Part shown: positions 17,377-25,775 of the stretch, in pieces | Position numbering within the stretch: position 1 is the first letter of the stretch | How the letters are laid out: each line of letters starts with the position of its first letter | Assembly: GCF_000834015.1 (NCBI RefSeq) | Contig: NZ_JXQI01000068.1 | Location: forward strand, 1 to 64,000 | DNA from: Prevotella pectinovora | Lineage (GTDB): Bacteria > Bacteroidota > Bacteroidia > Bacteroidales > Bacteroidaceae | Direction: 5' to 3' | DNA length: 64,000 nt | Notes under the pieces: generated by a model | What the model was told of the DNA's origin: nothing | Database searches by the model: none | Seen by the model: the letters and a program-made list of their open reading frames with translations, nothing else | Position numbers and translations under genes: made by a program

Positions 17377-18210
17377 TTACTTGATTGTCCATTCCAGAAT
17401 GTAATGCATCTTTCCATCTACCAATGCCTCGAAGAACTCTTCATCCTCATCATCGAGTTTATCCCATTCCTCTTCAGTCATATAGTAGATCTCATCATAC
17501 ATTGGCTTCTGGTGGCAATTATAGAATGAAGAATCTCCATCCCAATACCATCCCCATTTATAATTTTTCCTGAAGAAGAACGGTTCGTATTTGAAGTCTG
17601 GCGTATGAATGCTGTCCATGCTGCACGGAATAACAAGTTTGCCACGATGATTGACCACGCCTTGCTTGCCATTCTTGATGACAAGATGATACATGGAATC
17701 CTTTACGCGCACAATTCTGTCGTATTTAAATGGGCATACGATATTGCCTTCAAAATCGACGATTCCCCATTTGCCGTCTTTCTTTGCTACAATCTGAAAG
17801 TCTGTGGTAAAAAGACTCCAGTCATAGGTAAAGCAGAAGTCTTCATAGATTGCTGGTGAAAGCTTGCGTCCAACAAGATCCAGCAGGCCTATCTTCCCAT
17901 CCTCTTCATAAGTCATGGACTCAAAAGAAGGATAGCCATATTCATTCCAAAGGTCATGTAACTTGCTATCAACTTCGAAAGACTCGTGGTAGACATCGAC
18001 CCCATCAATCTTTCTCGTTCCAAGTTCCCATGCCTTGTGGGTAATCTCTTTCCATTTAGCCCATTCTCTGCACAGGTCGTATGACTCCTCCAGCGGTTCA
18101 CCCACCAAGGTGTTTTCCATCGCCTTGTCATAAGCAGACTGCCATGTTTCTAACACAGAAGGCAGCCTGCTCTGGTGTGTCATCATGAATAATGTTGGTC
18201 GGTCAAGCAT
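17377..18210 (-). CDS. WG-repeat protein, second copy
   Basis: A 277-residue protein. After a helical N-terminus (~1-85) it has at least four WG-like units: EEDGKIGLLDLVGRKLSPAI, KKDGKWGIVDFEGNIVCPFK, KNGKQGVVNHRGKLVIPCSM and YKWGWYWDGDSSFY. The C-terminus is acidic. The start at 18210 overlaps the upstream gene's end by 28 bp; a later ATG (…MMTHQSR) is possible. It lies between an unknown gene and Sir2, parallel to the WG protein at 11415. Confidence 0.7.
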   Translation of the reverse strand: MLDRPTLFMMTHQSRLPSVLETWQSAYDKAMENTLVGEPLEESYDLCREWAKWKEITHKAWELGTRKIDGVDVYHESFEVDSKLHDLWNEYGYPSFESMTYEEDGKIGLLDLVGRKLSPAIYEDFCFTYDWSLFTTDFQIVAKKDGKWGIVDFEGNIVCPFKYDRIVRVKDSMYHLVIKNGKQGVVNHRGKLVIPCSMDSIHTPDFKYEPFFFRKNYKWGWYWDGDSSFYNCHQKPMYDEIYYMTEEEWDKLDDEDEEFFEALVDGKMHYILEWTIK

Positions 18211-18809
18211 TGCTGTTCGTTCGGTTTGAGGTTGACATCATCCGTCGGACATGGGTAGCCCACGTCAAATCTACGCTTTATATCAAAGAATATCCTGTCA
18301 ACGTCAAAAGGATTCTCATCGAAATAAAGACAATCTATACCATCGCTTACACTTTGCTTGACCATTTTCAAGCAACTGTATGGAAACTTGCGAGTGATGT
18401 ACTCATATTCCTGATGAACGTCTATTACGCAAAGTGCAGTCTCGGGAGTCTTTCCGTCACCGGTGCTGTCAATGGTTTCCATCAACAAACGTTCCTGTGG
18501 CGTGTCCACCTCATAGTCATCGTCCATCATCATAGCCAAGTCATCCTCAACAGAACCTGTAGATTCAGCCAGAGGACCCATGTCCAAGTCAAGGTCAAAG
18601 TACAGGTCTTTCCAGTAGTCCATGAAGAGCGCATCTTCCAAATCGCCGTCAGCATACGCCTTGGTGAAAGTGAATCCATACATCAGGGCTCAAAGTGTTT
18701 CCACATCAATTTCTTTTTTCCCATCCTTCCATGCCTGAATGACATCTTTATTATAAGCATCCTTATACTGATTGTAATCTACCTTTGTAAATGAATTGTT
18801 CTGTTCCAT
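18183..18809 (-). pseudogene. Unknown acidic protein with in-frame TGA
   Basis: A frame opens at ATG 18809 (MEQNNSFTKVDYNQYKDAY), meets TGA at 18692-18690 (codon 40) and continues without interruption to 18183. The downstream piece alone, from ATG 18683, would give 166 residues. CGA-to-TGA would explain the stop. The C-terminal half contains DGKTPETALCVIDVHQEYEY and DGIDCLYFDENPFDVDRIFF. I do not recognise the family with certainty. It sits between the metallophosphatase and the WG gene. Confidence 0.6.
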
Positions 18810-18811
18810 AA

Positions 18812-19522
18812 TCAGTTCATATTTTGTCTGTTAATAACCAGATATTGATCGTTGTACAGGCAGTCGCAATACGTGATGGTAGTTTCATCATCTATCTTTG
18901 CTGACTTTATGCTGTCAACACGGGAATGCCCGACAAACTGGTGATATCCTTTCAAAGGATTGTCTTTGGTTTCGTCAATGTCAGCCCAGAAGATACCTCC
19001 ATATTCGTAAGGCCCACCTCGCCAAAAACCAACTTCTCCCATAGCAACGAATTGTTCCTGTGTGGGATTGTTGAGTTGATCCGCAATGGAACAGTTTTTA
19101 CTGGAATCGCCATGAAAATCATTGCGGAACCATCCGTCACTGACTCCGGCATGTGTAAAAAGCATCTTGCCTTGTTGCCATGCGTATTGGAACAGGTCTC
19201 TATTACTTGTCAGAATACGCTTTATGCGAGGTGCGATTCTCTCATCATAGCGGGTGCAGGTAACGAAGTCTTCGGAAAGATAGTGCATATCATGGTTTCC
19301 AAGAAGCAGAATAACATCATTCGGATGCCTCTTCTTGAACTGTATGATAGAGCGTAAGTTCTTAATCAGTTCATCTGGTTCTATGTCTTCGTAAGGGTCG
19401 CAATAGTCACCGAGGAAGACAAACTGACTTCCTTGATGATTCTTTACGACATCCTTCCATGTGGTGAGTCCATGAACGTCACCTATCACCACTATTGGTC
19501 TCTGTCTGGCATTTTTAGGCAT
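18812..19522 (-). CDS. Calcineurin-like metallophosphatase
   Basis: The ATG at 19522 overlaps the sigma-factor stop (ATGCCTAA) and gives 236 residues beginning MPKNARQRPIVVIGDVHG. The motifs are GDVHG, FVFLGDYCDP, LLLGNHD and a C-terminal FVGHSRVDS, which together make the two-metal site of serine/threonine-phosphatase and ApaH-like enzymes. The longer frame from 19633 lies inside the sigma gene and is not used. Translational coupling suggests joint production with the sigma factor. The substrate may be a phosphoprotein or a dinucleotide. Confidence 0.8.
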   Translation of the reverse strand: MPKNARQRPIVVIGDVHGLTTWKDVVKNHQGSQFVFLGDYCDPYEDIEPDELIKNLRSIIQFKKRHPNDVILLLGNHDMHYLSEDFVTCTRYDERIAPRIKRILTSNRDLFQYAWQQGKMLFTHAGVSDGWFRNDFHGDSSKNCSIADQLNNPTQEQFVAMGEVGFWRGGPYEYGGIFWADIDETKDNPLKGYHQFVGHSRVDSIKSAKIDDETTITYCDCLYNDQYLVINRQNMN

Positions 19523-20366
19523 AAGCACGTAGTCTGTTGATGTTGTCGCGTGATTGCATTTTGATGATTGAGTTGGTGCGGATCTGACGTACACGCTCGC
19601 GAGATAACCCCATCTCGTCGCTGATTTCTTCAAGCGACTTCTGAGGACTATTAATGCCGTAGAACATACAGATTACACGCTGCTCACGACAAGTTAGTTG
19701 TGATATAACGTTAGTGAGTTCTTCATGAAGAGACTCTGCCATGAGTCCAGAATCTGCAGATGGTGCATCAGACTCGAAGGTGTCAAGGAAGCTGCGGTCA
19801 TCGTCCTCACTCGTGGGAGCGTCTATACTGACGTGGAATGAAGTATAACCAAGCGCATCCTTTATCTTTGACACAGGCAACTCTATGATTTCTTCAAGAT
19901 CCTGTGCTGTAGGAGCAAACTGATGCTCCTGCTCAAATCGTTGTGCTGCCTTCTTCACCTTGCTGATGTTTCCATGGACATTCTGAGGGATGCGTATCAT
20001 GGTTGATTCTTCGTTCATTGCAGATATGATACTCTGACGAATCCACCATACGGCGTAGCTGATAAACTTAAAGCCGCGTGTTTCATCGAACTCACGAGCA
20101 GCCTTGATTAACCCTATGTTTCCCTCGTTGATGAGATCCATGAGGCTTATACCCTTGCATTGGTACTGTTTAGCTACAGAAACCACAAAACGTAAGTTTC
20201 CCTTCACCAGTTTTTCCAATGCCTCTTCATCACCCTGACGTATTTTTGCTGCGAGGGAGACTTCTTCGTCAGTGGTTAGCATAGGAATCTTGCTTATCTC
20301 TGCAAGATAGCGGTTAAGGGATTCATCACGTGTTGTAATGCTTTGTGTAATCTTCAATTCTCTCAT
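19515..20366 (-). CDS. RpoD-type sigma-70 factor paralogue encoded in the island
   Basis: A 283-residue protein with the length and layout of the Bacteroidetes primary sigma factor: region 1.2 (LNRYLAEISKIPMLT), region 2 (DLINEGNIGLIKAAREFDE and FISYAVWWIRQSI), region 3 and the region 4 helix-turn-helix (LEEISDEMGLSRERVRQIR). It differs at many positions from what I recall of the housekeeping protein. It sits inside an accessory operon next to a metallophosphatase, so it is probably an extra copy. The operon itself starts at one of the five ATACGTAT promoters, which raises the possibility of autoregulation. Confidence 0.8.
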   Translation of the reverse strand: MRELKITQSITTRDESLNRYLAEISKIPMLTTDEEVSLAAKIRQGDEEALEKLVKGNLRFVVSVAKQYQCKGISLMDLINEGNIGLIKAAREFDETRGFKFISYAVWWIRQSIISAMNEESTMIRIPQNVHGNISKVKKAAQRFEQEHQFAPTAQDLEEIIELPVSKIKDALGYTSFHVSIDAPTSEDDDRSFLDTFESDAPSADSGLMAESLHEELTNVISQLTCREQRVICMFYGINSPQKSLEEISDEMGLSRERVRQIRTNSIIKMQSRDNINRLRAYA

Positions 20367-20385
20367 GTAGTTGGATATTTAGTCT

Positions 20386-21162
20386 TTAAATGTTTTTCTC
20401 TGCTTCTGCGAGATATTTCTCGTATTGGTCAAGAAGGTTTTTCTTCCTTCTAGTTGTGATTGGCAATGATGGCTTCATCGTTGCTATCGTTGGTGAGCAA
20501 TCAATCCCTCCATAATTATATGGCAGGACCATATACACGTCTAGTGAATGGTCGAATCTGTAGCCTAGGCTGTGGTCTGTGAGGTCATAGTCAGTATGCG
20601 TTGCCATATACTTGTCCTGCATCTTTTTTACCTCTTCCATCGTCGGCGGTGTCTTTACCACAATGGCGAGGTTCACCTCATCATCGCTCCAATAGTCGTT
20701 TCCATGATAGCCGAAGACCTCTACGATATCACCAGGCTTGAAGAGTATCTCCTTGGGCTTTCGTCCGTGAAACATGCGTCTCTTTCCAAGGTAGTGGCCA
20801 AGTTCAACCTCATTCATGGAGAATGGAGTTTCACGCTGCATGATGTTGGCATAGTCGCTGACACCCCATAGGTTTCCATCGGAGAGATATACACGTTGGG
20901 AGAAGCTGTCTGACATGAGCCTTTCCATCACTTGAAGTCCTATCGGAATCTCAGTTACTACATACGCGTACGTTCCATATTGATGATAAATGGCATTTTG
21001 CTTCACGTATTCCTCTGCTTCCTTCAATGTAAAGAGGAATGTTACTTCATGCGAGTCAAGCTTGAATTCCGGCCAATGACATTTGTATGGGTTACGATAT
21101 TTGTAGCTGTAACGAGTTACCTTGAATATGCTCTTTATATGTAAATCTTTTGCTTCGTCCAT
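20386..21162 (-). CDS. Unknown 258-residue protein
   Basis: I do not recognise the family. It is a soluble alpha/beta protein with a beta-rich N-terminus (KSIFKVTRYSYKYR…), a central LFKPGDIVEVFGYHG segment that looks like a small SH3-like barrel, and a lysine-rich C-terminal helix. It is 19 bp upstream of the sigma gene, in the same operon. The GDIV segment and operon position allow a regulatory role, but nothing proves it. Confidence 0.55.
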   Translation of the reverse strand: MDEAKDLHIKSIFKVTRYSYKYRNPYKCHWPEFKLDSHEVTFLFTLKEAEEYVKQNAIYHQYGTYAYVVTEIPIGLQVMERLMSDSFSQRVYLSDGNLWGVSDYANIMQRETPFSMNEVELGHYLGKRRMFHGRKPKEILFKPGDIVEVFGYHGNDYWSDDEVNLAIVVKTPPTMEEVKKMQDKYMATHTDYDLTDHSLGYRFDHSLDVYMVLPYNYGGIDCSPTIATMKPSLPITTRRKKNLLDQYEKYLAEAEKNI

Positions 21163-21183
21163 TCATTTATACAATAAGTATGA

Positions 21184-21606
21184 CTATTTTCCAAATCTCC
21201 AAGCTTCAAGGATGGCCAGATGCTCTGTGTCGTTGTCATCAAGATGGCATTTTGACAGTTCCCAGGGGAGGCCCGCCAACAATTCCTACTCTGACAGTGT
21301 CACATCCTCTTCTACATCAATATCCATGCCCATCAGCTCGTTGAGATATGTATATCTACCTAAGATACACCAACTTTTATCATATTTGTCACGAACCGTG
21401 CAGATCATGTCAATATCAGGAGACGTTCCCTCCCATCTGCTAGCTACAACTATATGCCTGTCACTCGCCTTTGGTTTGACAGACTGCAGCCGGATGTAGA
21501 GTTCGGAATACTCTCGGAGGATAATATCCTGATTACCTCTGATGAATGTCATACACGGTACGACATTCTCAAACGGTATTTTATGTAATAACTCAGAATA
21601 AGTCAT
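21184..21606 (-). pseudogene. Unknown protein with in-frame amber codon
   Basis: ATG at 21606; 106 codons to TAG at 21288-21286, after which the same frame stays open for 33 codons (ELLAGLPWELSKCHLDDND…) to TAG at 21184. The continuation has normal codon use and composition. CAG-to-TAG is the simplest explanation (…TLSE[Q]ELLAG…). The family is not recognised. It overlaps nothing and lies 2 bp after the preceding gene's stop, so translation is probably coupled. Confidence 0.55.
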
Positions 21607-21608
21607 TC

Positions 21609-21830
21609 TTACTTTACGAATATAAGTATCTCGCCTGTCTCATCGCCTTGTCCGAACATGTTGGCATCTCTCAGCTTATAGTCCTTTGCTTCATATTCCT
21701 TGACAGTCGGGTTATCTGTGTACTCACCAGGCGTTCCCTGGCTTACTACAGCGATGGCATCCTTTCCATAGGCCTCCCATGCCCCAATCTGGTTCATGCG
21801 CCTCATACCTTCTATAAGTTTCTCGTCCAT
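21609..21830 (-). CDS. Small unknown protein, 73 residues
   Basis: A short acidic protein (MDEKLIEGMRRMNQIGAWEA… ending EILIFVK), packed between neighbours with 2-bp gaps on both sides, which supports it as a real coding gene of the operon. No motif is recognised. Confidence 0.5.
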   Translation of the reverse strand: MDEKLIEGMRRMNQIGAWEAYGKDAIAVVSQGTPGEYTDNPTVKEYEAKDYKLRDANMFGQGDETGEILIFVK

Positions 21831-21832
21831 CG

Positions 21833-22402
21833 TCAGTCCTTCTTTTCTGCAAGTTTGATAATAGCCTCTGGTATCTCAACCGAATATTCAACATCTTCAA
21901 GTTCAAGTCCTGCATTCATATGGTTATAGAAGAAGTCCTTCACCTCACTGTCTTCCAGACCAGCCACATAATCGTCGAGCCAGTCATTGAAGGCCTCGGT
22001 CTTGTCTTCTTCAAGCGCATCCTCGTCAAGTTCCCCGTCCTCAGTATAGTCCTCTTCGTCAAACTCAAAGTTGAATCCGCAGTTCTCTTCGCAGTATGCC
22101 ATCAGTTCATCTGTATCATATTCGAAGTATCCGTTATTGTATCCTTCCCACAGCCAATGAAGTTCTTCTGCATTGTAAGCCATATCGTGATACGCCTCAC
22201 GGAGTTTCTCATAGATGTCTGGATATTTCTCTTCCTGTTCCAGTTCTTCGATGTCTGTCGTTCCCTTCTGTCTAATGAGGTCAACAATCTTTGCAACTTC
22301 TTCATCTGAGAGTTCTACGTAACCTTCACTCTCTACGTTCACTGCACCACCTGAGTGCGTGATGCCCAGACATGTGTCATTTTCAATACTGTATAAAGCC
22401 AT
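21833..22402 (-). CDS. Highly acidic unknown protein
   Basis: A 189-residue protein rich in Asp/Glu, especially ~120-165 (FDEEDYTEDGELDEDALEED). No signal peptide or known motif is visible. The charge could reflect DNA mimicry or binding of a basic partner, but the overall composition is the only evidence. It lies 34 bp after the zinc-ribbon gene, in the same operon. Confidence 0.55.
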   Translation of the reverse strand: MALYSIENDTCLGITHSGGAVNVESEGYVELSDEEVAKIVDLIRQKGTTDIEELEQEEKYPDIYEKLREAYHDMAYNAEELHWLWEGYNNGYFEYDTDELMAYCEENCGFNFEFDEEDYTEDGELDEDALEEDKTEAFNDWLDDYVAGLEDSEVKDFFYNHMNAGLELEDVEYSVEIPEAIIKLAEKKD

Positions 22403-22436
22403 TTCATTGATGGAGTTTAAGGGTTAATTACTGATG

Positions 22437-22613
22437 TTACTTGCGATGCATGTGTCCGAAAGCACACTGGCTGCACTTAAATCCAGCACCATAACGTCCG
22501 GAATGCTTTCCTAAACATGATGGGCAGATGCGGTAACCGCATTTGTCACATACGTACCAGTTCCACGTCTCAGGGAGTTCCTGACCGCAACATTGACAAG
22601 GTATCCAAGCCAT
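22437..22613 (-). CDS. Small zinc-ribbon protein, first gene of the sigma-factor operon
   Basis: The ATG at 22613 gives 58 residues with four Cys pairs: CQCCGQ, CDKCGYRICPSC and CSQCAFGH. This is enough for two zinc sites, similar to RING/B-box or rubredoxin-like knuckles. A longer frame from 22667 begins upstream of the predicted transcription start (~22658) and is rejected. It is the first gene behind the minus-strand ATACGTAT promoter. Confidence 0.65.
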   Translation of the reverse strand: MAWIPCQCCGQELPETWNWYVCDKCGYRICPSCLGKHSGRYGAGFKCSQCAFGHMHRK

Positions 22614-22664
22614 AATATAGATAATTTTAGTGAATATTTCAAATAGTTCTTTCAAAATCTGCTG

Positions 22665-22711
22665 CAAAGGTAGCCTTTATTTTTCAGCAAAGAAAAACGG
22701 GTATACGTATA
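22665..22711 (-). promoter_or_regulatory. Promoter with ATACGTAT palindrome, site 2 of 5
   Basis: On the minus strand TATACGTATA is at 22711-22702 and the -7 box TACCTTTG at 22672-22665. The palindrome starts 38 bp before the -7 box. A T-rich segment (TTTTT) occupies the -33 position. It drives the operon 22613-16659, including the sigma factor. It abuts the stop codon of the truncated VWA gene (22712). Confidence 0.75.
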
Positions 22712-23452
22712 TCAATCAGATTGTTTGTTTTCTATCTTCTTTGTCTCCTTGCATATGCCGTTCTCGTATTCCCACATAGAGTCACATACATTTGCCGGAC
22801 TGCCCAGGTATTCGCTCATTTCCTCCATGTGATCCCCCATATATTGCCCCATCGTGGAAGAGTCAACGATGTTCAGTCCATAGAAGGTCATGCCCTTTTG
22901 CTTCTCAGCATTTATCTTATCCATCACCTCTTCAGATATCGGCATCCAGCCAAAGTCTGAGATGCAAAGAATGTCGGCTGTGGAATAATCGCCTTCGAAG
23001 GGCATGATTTCATCAAAGAGCCATCGGAACATGCTGTCTTCATCATTTCCACCCATCTCCGCCTCGTCTAAGAAGTCGAGCAAGTCTTTTTTGTCGTGTT
23101 CTATGTTATGTAGTCGGAATAGGTCATGGCTATAGGAGTATTTCACAACAAGAACCTTGCGTTTCCTCCTTTGTGCAATTATGCAGATAGCGATAGACAA
23201 CGCCTTCGCTACCAAGACAGGCTCTCCTTGCATACTGCTACTCGTGTCAAGGCTGAGAAAACGAATGCCAGAGTACATTATCCTTGCCCCAGACATCCCC
23301 GTATCTCCACGAGAGGCTCTGCCTTTCCTTCGAGAATACTGTGAGGAAAACAAAGCAGATCTCATCATAGGTACGAGCATGGGGGCATGTATGCCATGCA
23401 GATAACGGGATATGACCGTATATGTGTCAATCCTGCCTTGCACATGTCGCAA
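22712..23452 (-). pseudogene. ViaA-like VWA-domain gene, N-terminal part replaced
   Basis: Residues ~65-246 are a VWA domain: the MIDAS motif DTSSSM follows FLSL, then VAKALSIAICIIAQRRKRK and ADILCISDFGWM, in the order seen in ViaA-type VWA proteins. The first ~60 residues are simply the antisense of an esterase gene on the other strand and do not look like a VWA partner domain. The true N-terminal half is therefore missing, and coding homology begins near 23270. No promoter is left for it. Confidence 0.6.
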
Positions 23453-23767
23453 CTATCAGAAATTATGAAGGTCGGAACATGGGATTACTTCCAGCCTACA
23501 GCCAATGGACGAACGCAGTTTACAATTACTGAAGACATCATAAATGAGTTCCGGGATATGGAAGCGCAGATGTTTGACAATATCACAGATGAGGACAAGA
23601 ATCATTGTTGGGGATTTTTGGGTGACGAGGACACTACCGTCAACTGCCGCGAAGAATTCGAGTCTCACTTTTCACCTAACATTATAGAATTCCATGGAGG
23701 GCATCGTTTGACTAACGCTGTCATCAGGGATGTCATACTCCCATTCGTACAATCAATCGAAAAATGA
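23262..23767 (+). pseudogene. YqiA-like alpha/beta-hydrolase (esterase) fragment with frameshift
   Basis: From about 23262 the plus strand reads MPEYIILAPDIPVSPREALP…LIIGTSMG, then in another frame MYAMQITGYDRICVNPAL and on to FHGGHRL and TGA at 23767. GTSMG is the nucleophile elbow and the final H belongs to the triad. The frame change falls in GGGGG at 23381-23385; six Gs would restore SMGGMYA. The first strands expected of this family (MxxxYxHGF…) are missing at the junction with the VWA gene. It ends 13 bp before ATACGTAT site 3. Confidence 0.6.
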
Positions 23768-23779
23768 TTTACTGGTGCT

Positions 23780-23826
23780 TATACGTATACCACAATTTAT
23801 TTACTGAAGATTAAAGCGTACCTTTG
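23780..23826 (+). promoter_or_regulatory. Promoter with ATACGTAT palindrome, site 3 of 5
   Basis: TATACGTATA at 23780-23789 and the -7 box TACCTTTG at 23819-23826, again exactly 38 bp from palindrome start to -7 box. TTT lies at the -33 position. The predicted start near 23833 leaves a ~36-nt leader to the ATG at 23869. Confidence 0.75.
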
Positions 23827-23868
23827 CAGTCGATTTCAAAACAATACAATTAGCAACTACCATATCAT

Positions 23869-25668
23869 ATGAAGAAAGACCTCCCTATAGACCTCGACTT
23901 GGAACTTGATGATGAATTCATTGACGAATTCGGCGATATCGAAGGCGACGAAGAAGAACCAACAGAAAGTCCCAAACGTAAGGATTTACCTATACACGAT
24001 GACTGGAATATCGTAAAGGCATTCAACATCATCAATGAGGAATCACCCAAAAGCCAGCTTACAGGAGGGCTTTTCATTAAATGTGCAGAAGCTTTCAGCT
24101 ATCTGTTTGATAAACTTGGTCTTAACGCTATTCAATGCGTTATTATCGCTATGCTTGTTGAAGCAGGGAAACCTATGTCATTCCGTCAAATGGGCAAGAT
24201 ACTTGGCCTTTCGCGTTTGTCAATGATGACCCATTATAACGATATCGAGGAACTGTTCCGTATGCGTTGGCTTCTACATCGTGGAGCAGAGGAGTCAGAT
24301 GGTGTCTATGACGGATACTGTCTGGCAAGAGGTGTGGTGAGTGCCATACGCGAGAATCGTCCATTTAAGCCCGAGGTTCTTGAATGCGAGAGCACGCAGG
24401 AGTTCGTGGATAGGCTTGCTGAGCATGTGGCAAAAGACTATCGCGATGAAAACCTTGTCTTCAAAGACGAGAAATACTGGTTACACGAAATGGTCAGTGC
24501 TAATGCAGAGCTGCCCATTTGCAAGGTGGCACTCAGTTTTAATGACATTGACAGCCTGTCACTGCTCATGCTTGTCGTTTGTGACTACGCCAATTTCAAT
24601 GGAGCAGAGGAAGAAGGTATCGGTCCACGTGATGTTCAACTTGTCTATCCTCAAGAGTGTACTCCAAACTTCCGCAGGGTTGTAGATGCCATGCAGAAGG
24701 GGACCCATCTTCTGTTCCGAGAAAACCTTATCGAGCACAAGTGTGTGAATGGTATGGCAGAAACTAATCAGTATGTTGCCACGTCACATCTCAAGAATGA
24801 GATACTTGCAGATTTCAGTCCTCTCGACCATTCCGATAAACATGTACCGCAGATGGATGGAGTCAAGTCTTATAAAGATATCACCGCCAAGGCTCTCTTT
24901 TATAATAAGGAAGAAGGAGAACAGGTTGAACGTCTTCGCGGCATACTTTCACAGGAACAGTTGCCAATCATACAAGAACGCCTTAAGAGCAAAGGCATGA
25001 GAACTGGTGTGTGTGTGCTCCTTCACGGTCAGCCTGGCACAGGCAAGACAGCCACCGTTTATGAATTAGCGCGTCAGACCAGACGTGACATCATACAGGT
25101 TCAGGTGACTGACTTCAAGGACAAGTATGTTGGTGAGAGTGAGGCTAAGCTGAAGAAGATATTCTCAGATTACCGTCAATGCTGCAAAAACAGCGAAGTA
25201 ACACCAATCCTTCTGCTTAACGAGGGCGATGCCATACTTGGAAAGCGCATAGAGAATGTGGAACATGGCACAGAACAAATGATGAATGCTCTTCAGAACA
25301 TTCTGCTTGAAGAGATGGAGACAATACAAGGCATCATGATTGTGACTACGAACCTCATCACTAACCTCGACAAAGCTTTTGAGCGTCGTTTCATCTTCAA
25401 GGTGAAGTTTGAGAAACCTGGCACGGAAGTTAAGGCTCATATCTGGCAATCTATGTTGGAAAACCTTGATGTGAAGGAAGCGATGTCGCTGGCACATGAG
25501 TTTGATGTAACAGGTGGCGAGATTGAAAACATAGCCCGTAAGGCTACAATGGAATACATCCTTACAGGTAAGGAAAGCGACATTGACACCATACGCAAGT
25601 TCACCAAGCAGGAAAAACTTGAGTCAAACCGTAGGCCCATAGTGGGATTCTCAACGAATAATAGCTAA
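23869..25668 (+). CDS. AAA ATPase (copy 2)
   Basis: A 599-residue intact paralogue of the gene at 9640. An acidic N-terminus (DLDLELDDEFIDEFGDIEGD) precedes a winged-helix-like region (MSFRQMGKILGLSRLSMM) and an AAA+ module: Walker A GQPGTGKTA (~385), Walker B ILLLNEGDA with Asn-Glu as in copy 1, sensor 1 VTTNL and FERRFIFK. The two copies head two separate operons, each behind an ATACGTAT promoter. They may act on different partners or form a mixed hexamer. Confidence 0.8.
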   Translation: MKKDLPIDLDLELDDEFIDEFGDIEGDEEEPTESPKRKDLPIHDDWNIVKAFNIINEESPKSQLTGGLFIKCAEAFSYLFDKLGLNAIQCVIIAMLVEAGKPMSFRQMGKILGLSRLSMMTHYNDIEELFRMRWLLHRGAEESDGVYDGYCLARGVVSAIRENRPFKPEVLECESTQEFVDRLAEHVAKDYRDENLVFKDEKYWLHEMVSANAELPICKVALSFNDIDSLSLLMLVVCDYANFNGAEEEGIGPRDVQLVYPQECTPNFRRVVDAMQKGTHLLFRENLIEHKCVNGMAETNQYVATSHLKNEILADFSPLDHSDKHVPQMDGVKSYKDITAKALFYNKEEGEQVERLRGILSQEQLPIIQERLKSKGMRTGVCVLLHGQPGTGKTATVYELARQTRRDIIQVQVTDFKDKYVGESEAKLKKIFSDYRQCCKNSEVTPILLLNEGDAILGKRIENVEHGTEQMMNALQNILLEEMETIQGIMIVTTNLITNLDKAFERRFIFKVKFEKPGTEVKAHIWQSMLENLDVKEAMSLAHEFDVTGGEIENIARKATMEYILTGKESDIDTIRKFTKQEKLESNRRPIVGFSTNNS

Positions 25669-25673
25669 TAAAC

Positions 25674-25775
25674 ATGGATGAAAGTAAAAGACAGTATATA
25701 TTATCCAACCCACCACTTAATGAAAACAAGACAATTCACGATATAGTTTATGAGGTACTCAAACAAACAGATTAA
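25674..25775 (+). CDS. Small ORF between AAA ATPase and unknown gene
   Basis: A 33-codon frame (MDESKRQYILSNPPLNENK…) starting 5 bp after the ATPase stop. It overlaps the next gene's start (25750) by 26 bp. This packing suggests it is translated. No function can be assigned. Confidence 0.4.
   Translation: MDESKRQYILSNPPLNENKTIHDIVYEVLKQTD

Noticed and set aside
19523-19633. N-terminal extension of the metallophosphatase
   Set aside because: It is antisense-free but fully within the sigma-factor gene in another frame; homology begins at MPKNARQRPIVVIGD.
13693-21288. Genome-wide reassignment of TAG to glutamine (as in some Prevotella phages)
   Set aside because: TGA and TAA interrupt other frames in the same way, and several genes here end normally with TAG. 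Nonsense mutation or sequence error explains all cases.
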